From the NCBI GenBank assembly GCA_037446115.1, contig JBBIJF010000008.1, positions 62,001 to 126,000 on the forward strand: a stretch of 64,000 nt of DNA. The letters are read 5' to 3'. The stretch's first letter is position 1, and each line of letters begins with the position of its first letter. The stretch is from JANWXD01 sp037446115. GTDB lineage: Bacteria > Acidobacteriota > Terriglobia > Bryobacterales > Bryobacteraceae. The notes under the pieces were generated by a model. It was given only the letters and a program-made list of their open reading frames with translations. It searched no databases and was not told the DNA's origin. This document shows, piece after piece, positions 1-8,847 of the stretch. Made by a program: the position numbers and the translations under genes.

Positions 1-787
1 TTCGGGGACGCCACCGAGGCCATCGGCCGGTTGCGATTGAAGAAGTCCCCGCGCGAAATCGAGCTCATCCGGCGCAGCGTCCAGGTGAGCGTGGAGGCAC
101 ACCGGGAGGCGTGGCGGCGGCTCAAACCGGGTCTGTTCGAGTACCAGGCGGCCGCCGCTCTGGTGGGAGGGTTTCTCGAGCGAGGTTGTGAACGGCCGGC
201 CTACACTCCCATCGTCGGCTCGGGACCGAACGCGCTCGTGCTGCACTACGCCGGTCTATTCCGCCGCATGGAGTCCGGTGACTTGCTCTTGATTGACGCC
301 GCCGCCGAATGCGCGGGCTACGCTGCGGATATCACGCGGACGGTTCCCGTCAGCGGAAAGTTCACGCCTCGCCAGCGCGAGCTGTACGAACTGGTTCTGG
401 GAGCCCAGAAGGCGGTGATCGCCGCCGTCAAGCCGGGCGTGAACCTGAGGAGAGGCGAGCCGGACAGTCTTACGGATCTGGCGCGGGACTACTTTGACCG
501 CCACGGCAAAGACCGTCACGGCAACCCGCTGGGCAAGTACTTTACGCATGGCATCGGCCACCACGTGGGGCTTCAGGTGCACGACGCCGGCAGGTTGCTC
601 ATGGCCGGACCGCTCGAGGCGGGCATGGTGATCACCATCGAGCCGGGCCTGTATATTCCGGAGGAGGGGATCGGCATCCGCATCGAGGATGTCCTGCTGG
701 TGACCGACACCGGCGCCGAAGTGTTGAGCGCGTCGCTGCCGCGCGAAGCGGACGAGATCGAACGCGTGCTTGCGACCCGGGCTTCCC

Positions 788-804
<17 letters not shown>
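1..804 (+). CDS. Xaa-Pro aminopeptidase-type M24 metallopeptidase, 5' end outside window
   Basis: C-terminal catalytic (pita-bread) domain of a creatinase/aminopeptidase P family enzyme, which removes N-terminal residues preceding proline using two metal ions. The reading frame is already open at base 1, so the start and the N-terminal domain lie upstream of the window. Metal ligands of the family are visible in order: Asp in LLIDAAAECAGY, Asp in ADITRTVPVSG, His in THGIGHHVG, Glu in TIEPGLYIP and Glu in GIRIEDVLLV. The gene ends 17 bases inside the start of the following histidine kinase gene, so the two are probably co-transcribed. Family assignment is firm; the substrate preference is inferred from family only. 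Confidence 0.9.
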
Positions 805-2653
<1,849 letters not shown>

Positions 2654-2663
2654 GGAATTGACC

Positions 2664-3983
2664 GTGCAGAAGTTGTTGGTTGTCGAAGACGACGCCGGAG
2701 TCCGTAGCACCGTCGTTACGTTCCTGGAGCTGGAAGGCTACCAGGTGGACGCCGCTGCATCCACCGAAGAGGCCCTGCGGCGGTTACAGGACAACAGCTA
2801 CCCCATCGTTATCACCGACATTTACCTGGACGAGCGCACGGGGCTGGACGTGCTGGAGGCCGCGCGTTCGAAAGACCCCCAGTGCGCCGTGATTCTCATG
2901 ACGGCGCGCGGCAGCATGGAGACGGTCATGGCGGCGACGCGGGGCGGGGCCTTCGACTACATCGCCAAGCCCTTCGATCTGGACGTGCTGCTCGAGACCA
3001 TCAAACGGGCCCAGGACTTGCGCACAGGCCGGAAGGAGGAAGAGGAGGAAGCCGAAGTGGAGGATCCGCCGGAGTCAGAGATGATCGGCAGCTCACCGCA
3101 AATGGTGGAGATTTACAAGATCATCTCCCGTGTGGCTCCGACCGACGCCACGGTGTTGCTGGAGGGGGAGACGGGGACCGGCAAGGAACTGGTGGCCCGG
3201 ATGATCCATCGCAACAGCCCGCGGGCGGGTCAGCCTTTCGTGCCTGTGGACTGTGCCTCGATCGCCCCCGCCCTTCTGGAAAGCGAGCTCTTCGGCGCGC
3301 TTCGCGGCGCCTACACAGGAGCGGATCGCGACCGCATGGGCGTGTTCGAGGCCGCCAACCGCGGCACGGTGTTTCTCGACGAAATTGGCGATATCGAGCT
3401 GAATTTCCAGTTGAAGTTGCTCCGTTTTCTGCAAGAGCGCGAGATCCGCCCGCTTGGGGCCCCGCGTGGCAAACCGGTGGATGTGCGTGTGATCGCCGCC
3501 ACCAACCGCGACCTGCAGAAGATGGTCGAGCAGGGGAAGTTCCGGGAGGACCTGTGGTTCCGGATCAATGTCGTACGCATCCTCCTGCCGCCGCTGCGGG
3601 ACCGGCGCGGGGACGTGCCGCTGTTGGCGCACTACTTCGTCAAGAAGTACAACCAGCGCTACAATCAGCGCGCGCGTCTGACGGAGTCCGGGCTGAAGGC
3701 ACTCGAAGAATACACGTGGCCGGGCAACGTCCGCCAGCTCCAGCACCTGATGGAACGGCTCACGATTCTGGCTCCCGATGGCCGCATTGATCAGCGAGCG
3801 GTGCGCGAAGCTATCGAGCAGACTCAGCCCCGGGAGCATCCGGGGGAGACGCTGGCTGAGGCGGAAATGGAGCAGATCCGCAAAGTGCTGGCAGCTACCG
3901 GGGGCAACAAGAGCCGGGCTGCACGGATCCTGGGGATCGAGCGTAAAACGCTGTACCGCAAGCTGGAGCGGATGGGGCTTTAA
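2664..3983 (+). CDS. Sigma-54-dependent response regulator, NtrC family
   Basis: Three-domain activator of sigma-54 promoters, 439 residues from GTG 2664. That start is preferred over the TTG at 2658 because GAGG at 2652-2655 is well placed for it. Receiver domain (about 1-115) with acceptor Asp52 in VITDIYLDE; AAA+ domain (about 140-305) with Walker A GETGTGKE (Lys174) and Walker B-like FLDEIGD; C-terminal Fis-type helix-turn-helix ending NKSRAARILGIERKTLYRK. The sigma-54 contact loop, usually GAFTGA, reads GAYTGA here. It follows the CHASE2 kinase by 10 bases, so they form a two-component pair. Targets are unknown; I saw no convincing -24/-12 promoter in the window. Confidence 0.92.
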   Translation: MQKLLVVEDDAGVRSTVVTFLELEGYQVDAAASTEEALRRLQDNSYPIVITDIYLDERTGLDVLEAARSKDPQCAVILMTARGSMETVMAATRGGAFDYIAKPFDLDVLLETIKRAQDLRTGRKEEEEEAEVEDPPESEMIGSSPQMVEIYKIISRVAPTDATVLLEGETGTGKELVARMIHRNSPRAGQPFVPVDCASIAPALLESELFGALRGAYTGADRDRMGVFEAANRGTVFLDEIGDIELNFQLKLLRFLQEREIRPLGAPRGKPVDVRVIAATNRDLQKMVEQGKFREDLWFRINVVRILLPPLRDRRGDVPLLAHYFVKKYNQRYNQRARLTESGLKALEEYTWPGNVRQLQHLMERLTILAPDGRIDQRAVREAIEQTQPREHPGETLAEAEMEQIRKVLAATGGNKSRAARILGIERKTLYRKLERMGL

Positions 3984-4108
3984 GCTCCCCCGAGCATACA
4001 GGCGAAGATTCCTGTCGTTTTCGGGGTTCCCTCTCCCGGTTTTAGGAGTAAAATCAGGGTAGCATTAAGCGGAAGATGGCTGCGTCCTTTGGAAGGAGGA
4101 CGGCAGGC

Positions 4109-4255
4109 ATGTTTGAAAGCCTTGACGAACACATCAAGCACGACGAGGAGGCGGAGACCACCCGGACGGAGCGGATCCTGCGCTGGGTGGCCGTCGTCGT
4201 GATTTCGGTAGTGGTTTTTGGCGGGCTGTACTTCGGCGTCCGGCTTCTCGAGTGA
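4109..4255 (+). CDS. Small membrane protein, 48 residues
   Basis: Short gene with a strong Shine-Dalgarno (AAGGAGGA at 4093-4100, 8 bases before ATG) and a TAAAAT -10-like box at 4049-4054. The product starts with a highly charged stretch (MFESLDEHIKHDEEAE), then Arg residues and one membrane helix (about 25-46, WVAVVVISVVVFGGLYFG). The Arg before the helix suggests the acidic N-terminus faces the cytoplasm. I do not recognise the family and infer no function. It lies downstream of the NtrC regulator and converges on the next gene with a 9-base gap. Evidence for being real is the SD, the promoter-like box and the clean topology. Confidence 0.7.
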   Translation: MFESLDEHIKHDEEAETTRTERILRWVAVVVISVVVFGGLYFGVRLLE

Positions 4256-4265
4256 TCGGGGCGGA

Positions 4266-4760
4266 TCAGTCGAGGCAGCGGCTCGGAAAAGCCGGCGTAG
4301 GACAAATGCGGGCCATGACCCTTTTGACCCGCGCGGGGTAGTCATCCACCGGATTGTAGGTCTCCAGCATCTCATCCAAGTCCTTGTTGCGGTACAGGTT
4401 GGAGTTTGCGAGTCGTTCGGCTACCACGTGGATGCCCGCCCCTAGCGTGGGGAATTCTTCCTCTCCCGAGTCCCATCCGAACAGGTTGTTGTTGCGATAT
4501 TGCTTTCCGCCTCCGGACTCGATGACGGCGATAGCGGGGAGCAAACGCCAGTCGAGGTCGTGGTGGTCGGCTGCCAGCAGAAAGTCCTTGGCCAGATGTC
4601 CGATCGGCGACCCTCGGTCGTCGAAGAAGTCCTTTAGAACCAGTAGCCTGGGATCTTCTCTGTAACGAGGGGGACGGAACTGCTGCCCGGGACTGACCGG
4701 CGAATAACCTGCCAGCAAGCCTCCGATAAGAACAGCTGCTCTCAGGGCAAACCGTTTCAA
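4266..4760 (-). CDS. Exported glucosaminidase/lysozyme-like protein
   Basis: A 164-residue protein beginning at TTG (4758-4760) with GAAGAGG 7 bases upstream. Signal peptide at residues 1-26, then a compact lysozyme-fold domain. The segment AIAVIESGGGKQYRNNNLFG resembles the glucosaminidase (GH73-like) core, in which the Glu of IESG is the expected acid catalyst and NNLFGW is the conserved follow-up; YPARVKRVM near the C-terminus fits the last helix. It would act on peptidoglycan in the periplasm. It has its own promoter-like TGCTAGAAT at 4874-4866. Hydrolytic activity is inferred; domain recognition is by eye. Confidence 0.72.
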   Translation of the reverse strand: MKRFALRAAVLIGGLLAGYSPVSPGQQFRPPRYREDPRLLVLKDFFDDRGSPIGHLAKDFLLAADHHDLDWRLLPAIAVIESGGGKQYRNNNLFGWDSGEEEFPTLGAGIHVVAERLANSNLYRNKDLDEMLETYNPVDDYPARVKRVMARICPTPAFPSRCLD

Positions 4761-4865
4761 TGTCCAACCTCTTCCCTTTCAGTTAGTTAGCAGGGTTGCC
4801 TGGGAGCGCGTCGTGACGAGAAACCCTGTCGGCACCTGTTTGGGACGGCGCCGGTTAACGCTCAA

Positions 4866-4874
4866 ATTCTAGCA
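4866..4874 (-). promoter_or_regulatory. Extended -10 promoter element TGCTAGAAT
   Basis: On the minus strand TGC-TAGAAT forms an extended -10 (TGN plus hexamer) about 105 bases upstream of the glucosaminidase-like gene. The identical nonamer occurs upstream of gyrA. No clear -35 is visible, which is common for extended -10 promoters. Confidence 0.5.
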
Positions 4875-4901
4875 CGTTCGCGGGGAAGGCCGCATCCGGG
4901 C

Positions 4902-5777
4902 CTACCCTCCCGGCTCGTACGCCTTCTCACCTGCCCGAATGGGCACAGAAAGTCGGTTCTGCTTCGGCGGGAGCGGACACGTCGTGTACGGATTGAAGGC
5001 GCAAGGAGGGTTGTAGGCCTTGTTGAAGTCCAAAATCACCTTGCCATTGCGCGGAAGGTCCGCGTAGAGGAACCGACCGGCTCCGTAAGTCTCTTTGCCG
5101 CTCGTCTGGTCCCGGAAGATGAACCACAGCCGGCCGTTGTCGAGAACCGGTTCCAGCCGGCAGTCGCGGCCGGCGATCCGGAACTCGACGTAGCCCGGAC
5201 TCAGATGGTGCTCAGTGTCGCCAAGAATGTTGAGAATGGGTACGCGCTTAGGCGGATCGTAGGGGATGAACTTGGCCTCGATGCGGTAGGCCTCATCCAC
5301 GGCAAACCACTTGCAACCCCGGAAGTCTTTGCGAAACTTGCTGTTCTTGTCGCGCACCCGGATGCCGAGACGGTGGCCGCGCCTGATGACGAGCATCGAA
5401 AGATCGCCGGCGGATATGACGCTGGCGGGGCCGGGAACGTCCGGCCGCATCTCCAACGTCGTGACGGGGCGACCTGCCGAGCGTACCGAAACGCCGGGGC
5501 TTGCACGAAACAGGACTTTGTCCCCTTCGAGGATGAACGTACCGACGTGGGCGGGAGCTCCCTCCGGCAAACGGATCCGGCTGTCCGGCGCCGAGCCGGC
5601 CGGGTTCTCCCCTGGTCGCAACCAGAAAAGACCGACCAGCGTAAGCCAGCCGTCGTCTGCCCGGAGGCGGCTTTCCCGCTGTGCACGCCACTTCTCCACT
5701 TCTGCCCTGTACGCGGAGTCGTTTCCGCCGCCCAATAAGGCCATCAGCAGGAGCCAGGCGATCGCCAGAGCAGCCAT
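4902..5777 (-). CDS. DUF1684 family exported protein
   Basis: A 291-residue protein with an N-terminal hydrophobic signal (about residues 2-17) and the full DUF1684 pattern: DDGWLTLVGLFWLRPGEN near the N-terminus, then KETYGAGRFLYADLP, VILDFNKAYNPPCAFNPY and TCPLPPKQNRL near the C-terminus. The biochemical function of DUF1684 is not established to my knowledge; members are usually secreted or lipid-anchored. Its ATG overlaps the recA stop codon by one base (TAATG), so it should be translated by coupling from the recA transcript, an odd partner for a DNA-repair gene. Family assignment is firm, function open. Confidence 0.88.
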   Translation of the reverse strand: MAALAIAWLLLMALLGGGNDSAYRAEVEKWRAQRESRLRADDGWLTLVGLFWLRPGENPAGSAPDSRIRLPEGAPAHVGTFILEGDKVLFRASPGVSVRSAGRPVTTLEMRPDVPGPASVISAGDLSMLVIRRGHRLGIRVRDKNSKFRKDFRGCKWFAVDEAYRIEAKFIPYDPPKRVPILNILGDTEHHLSPGYVEFRIAGRDCRLEPVLDNGRLWFIFRDQTSGKETYGAGRFLYADLPRNGKVILDFNKAYNPPCAFNPYTTCPLPPKQNRLSVPIRAGEKAYEPGG

Positions 5778-6916
5778 TATCGCGGGCGGGTCGTGGCCGC
5801 TGGAGCGGGCCGGGCCCCAGAGGCGGGTTCGGATGAGGAGGGCTCCTCCGTGCGGGCCAGACCGAGCAGCCGGCGAAGGTCGAGCTCGATTCGGTCCCGG
5901 ATCTCGGGATGCTCCCTCAAGAACTGCCGGGCGTTCTCGCGCCCTTGACCGATACGCTCACCCTTGTAGCTGAACCAGGACCCGGTTTTCTCGAGCACGT
6001 TGTGCTGAACACCGAGATCCAGAAGGTCGCCTTCACGAGAGATTCCCTCTCCGTAGATGATGTCGAATTCGGCTTCCCGGAAGGGCGGTGCCAGCTTGTT
6101 TTTAACGATTTTGACCTTGGTCCGGCTGCCGATGATGTTTTCCCCCTCTTTGATGGCTGCCACGCGCCGGATATCGGCCCGAATTGTGGCGTAGAACTTG
6201 AGGGCCCGCCCTCCTGTGGTGGTCTCGGGGTTGCCAAACATCACACCGATCTTTTCCCGGATCTGGTTGATGAAGATCAGGCAGGTGTTCGACTTGGAGA
6301 CCACGCCGGTCAGCTTCCTGAGGGCCTGCGACATCAGGCGGGCTTGGACCCCCATGTGCGCATCGCCCATCTCGCCGTCGAGTTCGGCTTTCGGGACCAG
6401 GGCGGCCACGGAGTCAATGACCAGCACGTCAATCGCACCGGACGTGATCAGTGCGCTGGTGATCTCGAGTGCCTGCTCGGCGTAATCGGGCTGGGAGACG
6501 AGCAGGTTGTCCACATCGACACCGAGCCTGCGGGCATAGATCGGGTCAAGAGCGTGTTCGACGTCAATGAACGCGGCCATTCCCCCTGCTTTTTGCGCCT
6601 CGGCGATGACCTGCAAAGCGACCGTAGTCTTACCCGACGACTCGGGGCCGAAGATCTCTGAGATGCGCCCGCGAGGAAATCCGCCGACGCCCAGAGCGGC
6701 GTCGAGGGAAAGCGAGCCGGTGGAAATCGCAGCCACCGGCACAATAGCCTCTCTGGCGCCGAGGCGGAGGATGGAGCCCTTGCCAAACTGTTTTTCAATC
6801 TGGCTGAGCGTCAGGTTCAGCATGCGTGCGCGCTCAGCGGAGTCGGAGCGGGCAGGGGCGGCGGCTGCGGCGCGCGGCGAGGCGGCTGCCATGCGGATGC
6901 CTTCTTTTTCATCCAT
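5777..6916 (-). CDS. recA: RecA recombinase
   Basis: DNA-dependent ATPase that forms filaments on single-stranded DNA, drives homologous recombination and triggers LexA cleavage. 379 residues. Walker A GPESSGKT at about 90-97, Walker B VLVIDSVAALVPK, the IFINQIREKIG strand and the loop-L2 region with TTTGGRALKF are all present. An Ala-rich extension of about 30 residues precedes the usual RecA start, and the C-terminus is rich in Pro, Ala and Ser rather than strongly acidic. SD AAGGAA precedes the ATG; a TATAAT lies upstream at 6964-6959. I found no recognisable LexA operator. The downstream DUF1684 gene overlaps the stop codon. Confidence 0.98.
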   Translation of the reverse strand: MDEKEGIRMAAASPRAAAAAPARSDSAERARMLNLTLSQIEKQFGKGSILRLGAREAIVPVAAISTGSLSLDAALGVGGFPRGRISEIFGPESSGKTTVALQVIAEAQKAGGMAAFIDVEHALDPIYARRLGVDVDNLLVSQPDYAEQALEITSALITSGAIDVLVIDSVAALVPKAELDGEMGDAHMGVQARLMSQALRKLTGVVSKSNTCLIFINQIREKIGVMFGNPETTTGGRALKFYATIRADIRRVAAIKEGENIIGSRTKVKIVKNKLAPPFREAEFDIIYGEGISREGDLLDLGVQHNVLEKTGSWFSYKGERIGQGRENARQFLREHPEIRDRIELDLRRLLGLARTEEPSSSEPASGARPAPAATTRPR

Positions 6917-6958
6917 GAATCACACGTTCCTTCCCGGGGGAGGGATGGTTCGAAGACG

Positions 6959-6964
6959 ATTATA
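6959..6964 (-). promoter_or_regulatory. recA -10 element TATAAT
   Basis: Perfect consensus TATAAT on the minus strand, 42 bases before the recA start codon. No good -35 hexamer is seen at 16-18 bases. It separates recA from the cytochrome oxidase operon upstream. Confidence 0.6.
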
Positions 6965-7049
6965 GCCGATGACCGCTCAACTTATGAGGTGAGGTGCACG
7001 GTGCTACACGTGACGGGCGGAGCGAAGATCATGCCTGCAGGTACGGGCG

Positions 7050-7262
7050 TCAATCCGGAAATCGCCGATCCCGACGCGCTGCGAAAAGCAACACCCCGCC
7101 CAGGATCGCCACCGGCGGAACGAGCATCACCAGGATGCCGCGGTTCAGCACGCGGGCTCGCTCGGCCTGCTGGGCTTCCGCCGTGCGCTGGCACATGACA
7201 CACTGGCCGCCCAGGCCGGCGGCGAAAACGACGGCGGCGGTCAGGACGCGGACAGTCTTCAT
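7050..7262 (-). CDS. Small CxxC membrane protein at the end of the cytochrome oxidase operon
   Basis: A 70-residue protein. ATG 7262 overlaps the stop of the subunit IV gene (ATGA), so translation is coupled. A signal-like N-terminal helix (about 2-15) is followed by GGQCVMCQRTAEAQQ and a second helix (about 41-60) ending in RRDRRFPD. The CxxC just outside the first helix could be a metal or redox site. I do not know the family. Its position as last gene of the operon suggests an accessory role in oxidase assembly, which is inference only. Confidence 0.72.
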   Translation of the reverse strand: MKTVRVLTAAVVFAAGLGGQCVMCQRTAEAQQAERARVLNRGILVMLVPPVAILGGVLLFAARRDRRFPD

Positions 7263-7570
7263 CGCGGCCGCATCTCCATCAGGCGGAAGGAATCCGGCAT
7301 GAAGATGAACAGCAGCAAGATGCAAAAGACAAGCATCGGGAACAGAGTCAGGAACAGGCTGAAGCGCTCGAACTTCAGGTGCATGAAGTAAGCAATGATC
7401 AGCGAGCCTTTGATGACGGAGAGCCCCATCAGAGCGGTGAGCATGATGAGAAGCGGCACGTGGAAGTAAGCCAGCAAGACTTCGACCACGGTCATGGCGA
7501 GAAGCGCCACCCAGACCCAGACGAAGGTTTTTGTCGTGACTGCCGCAGCGGTTGCGGAGCGCGTTTCCAT
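7259..7570 (-). CDS. ctaF: Cytochrome c oxidase subunit IV (prokaryotic type)
   Basis: A 103-residue protein with three membrane helices, matching the prokaryotic COX4 family: VWVALLAMTVVEVLLAYF, LLIMLTALMGLSVIKGSLI and the helix after YFMHLKFERFSLF, the last being a typical family signature. It packs against subunits I and III in the inner membrane of aa3/caa3 oxidases. AGGAGG lies 6 bases before the ATG. It is the fifth gene of a six-gene operon and is followed by an ATGA overlap with the CxxC protein. Confidence 0.92.
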   Translation of the reverse strand: METRSATAAAVTTKTFVWVWVALLAMTVVEVLLAYFHVPLLIMLTALMGLSVIKGSLIIAYFMHLKFERFSLFLTLFPMLVFCILLLFIFMPDSFRLMEMRPR

Positions 7571-7580
7571 CGGTTGCCTC

Positions 7581-8210
7581 CTAAATGTGGACGGACATCA
7601 GGTAGACCAACGGGAAGATGAACATCCAGACCAGGTCCACGAAATGCCAGTACAGGCCGCTGACTTCGACGTCCTCGGGCTTGAATTTGCCGCGCCCGAC
7701 GCCGATGGCGATCACGCCGAGGTAGATGACGCCCACGATGACGTGCGTCATGTGCAAACCGGTGAGAGCGAAGAAGGTGGCGCCGAACAGGGGTTCGTTC
7801 CAGGGATTGGCGAACGGCGTCACGCCCTCCTCGACAATGAGGTGGCGCCACTCGGTGGCGTGCAGCAGCACGAAGGCGGCGCCCCCGGCCATGGTGGCCA
7901 GAATCCACCCGACGGCGCTGCGGCGGCGGCCGTGGTTCATGGAGTGTACGCCCATGACCATGGTGAGGCTGCTCGAGAGCAGCACAAACGTCATCAGGGA
8001 AGCAAAGAGAATGCTCGGGGAGAAGTGGAACGGCGTGGGCCAGTTGGGGGTGGCCAGGCGCAAATACGTGTACGCCACCAGAAGCGCAGAAAACGTCAGC
8101 GCATCGGAGATGATGAACAGCCACATCCCCAGCTTCTTGGAGTTCATGGCGAAGGGGGAGGCCCCGCCGCTCCATGTCGCGGTCCAGGTTTCAGTTCGGG
8201 CTTCTGCCAT
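7581..8210 (-). CDS. ctaE: Cytochrome c oxidase subunit III, copy 1
   Basis: A 209-residue heme-copper oxidase subunit III. Membrane helices cover most of the chain; family signatures include KLGMWLFIISDALTFSALL near the N-terminus, FALTGLHMTHVIVGVIYLG, and the C-terminal YWHFVDLVWMFIFPLVYLM. Subunit III stabilises the catalytic core and proton uptake. It lies 7 bases after a second, divergent subunit III gene; GGGGGTGA upstream of the ATG could serve as the SD. Of the two copies this is the more conventional one. Confidence 0.93.
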   Translation of the reverse strand: MAEARTETWTATWSGGASPFAMNSKKLGMWLFIISDALTFSALLVAYTYLRLATPNWPTPFHFSPSILFASLMTFVLLSSSLTMVMGVHSMNHGRRRSAVGWILATMAGGAAFVLLHATEWRHLIVEEGVTPFANPWNEPLFGATFFALTGLHMTHVIVGVIYLGVIAIGVGRGKFKPEDVEVSGLYWHFVDLVWMFIFPLVYLMSVHI

Positions 8211-8217
8211 CAGCGAA

Positions 8218-8844
8218 TCACCCCCAGAATCGGAAAAGCAGGAGCAGGTAGATCCATAACCCGTCCATAAAGTGCCAGTAAAAAGCGGAAACGTCTACGG
8301 CCGTGCGTCGTCCGGGTCCGAGCCGGAGCCTCCAGGCGCACACCGTGATGAAGATAAGAGCCAGCAATCCTCCGGCGAGGTGCAAAGCATGGGCGACCGT
8401 GAAGAGGTAGAAAAAAGAGCTGCTCGGGTTGGTGGCCAGATAAACGCCGGCCGCCACCAGCTGCCGCCACGCCGCGTACTGGCCGGCCAGGAACAGGAAC
8501 CCCAAAACCGTGCCGGCCAGCCACAGGTGATTGAATGCCTCGCGCCGTCCCTGGCGCAGCGCCCGGCGGGCTCGCTCCAGGGCGAAGCTGCTGGCCAGCA
8601 GCACGCCCGTGTTCACCCACAGGATGCCGGGCAGCGTCAGGGTCTGCCAGTCTCCGCCGAGGCCGCGGCGCACGATCATCGCGCTCGTCAGTGCCGCAAA
8701 CAGCATGACGATGGCGGCGCAGGCCAACACGATCCCCGTGATTCCGGCCCGCCGCGCGGGTCCGCCGCGCCGCCCGCCGTCACCATAGTCCGGCGTGGCG
8801 GGGGGAGTGCCGCGCAGCACGTCGGAGGGCGAGACGCGCGCCAT
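8218..8844 (-). CDS. Cytochrome c oxidase subunit III-like protein, copy 2
   Basis: A 208-residue member of the same heme-copper oxidase subunit III superfamily, with an extra hydrophilic N-terminus of about 30 residues (rich in Arg, Gly and Pro) and about five membrane helices. FLAGQYAAWRQLVAAGVYL, FTVAHALHLAGGLLAL and the terminal FYWHFMDGLWIYLLLLFRFW match subunit III signatures. It starts 3 bases after the subunit I stop with SD CAGGAG. Two adjacent subunit III genes suggest either a split ancestral long subunit III or two alternative subunits. Confidence 0.88.
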   Translation of the reverse strand: MARVSPSDVLRGTPPATPDYGDGGRRGGPARRAGITGIVLACAAIVMLFAALTSAMIVRRGLGGDWQTLTLPGILWVNTGVLLASSFALERARRALRQGRREAFNHLWLAGTVLGFLFLAGQYAAWRQLVAAGVYLATNPSSSFFYLFTVAHALHLAGGLLALIFITVCAWRLRLGPGRRTAVDVSAFYWHFMDGLWIYLLLLFRFWG

Positions 8845-8847
8845 GCC

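Noticed and set aside
6901..7049. Possible LexA operator upstream of recA
   Set aside because: Neither the proteobacterial CTGT-N8-ACAG nor GAAC-N4-GTTC pattern could be found; only the TATAAT is convincing.
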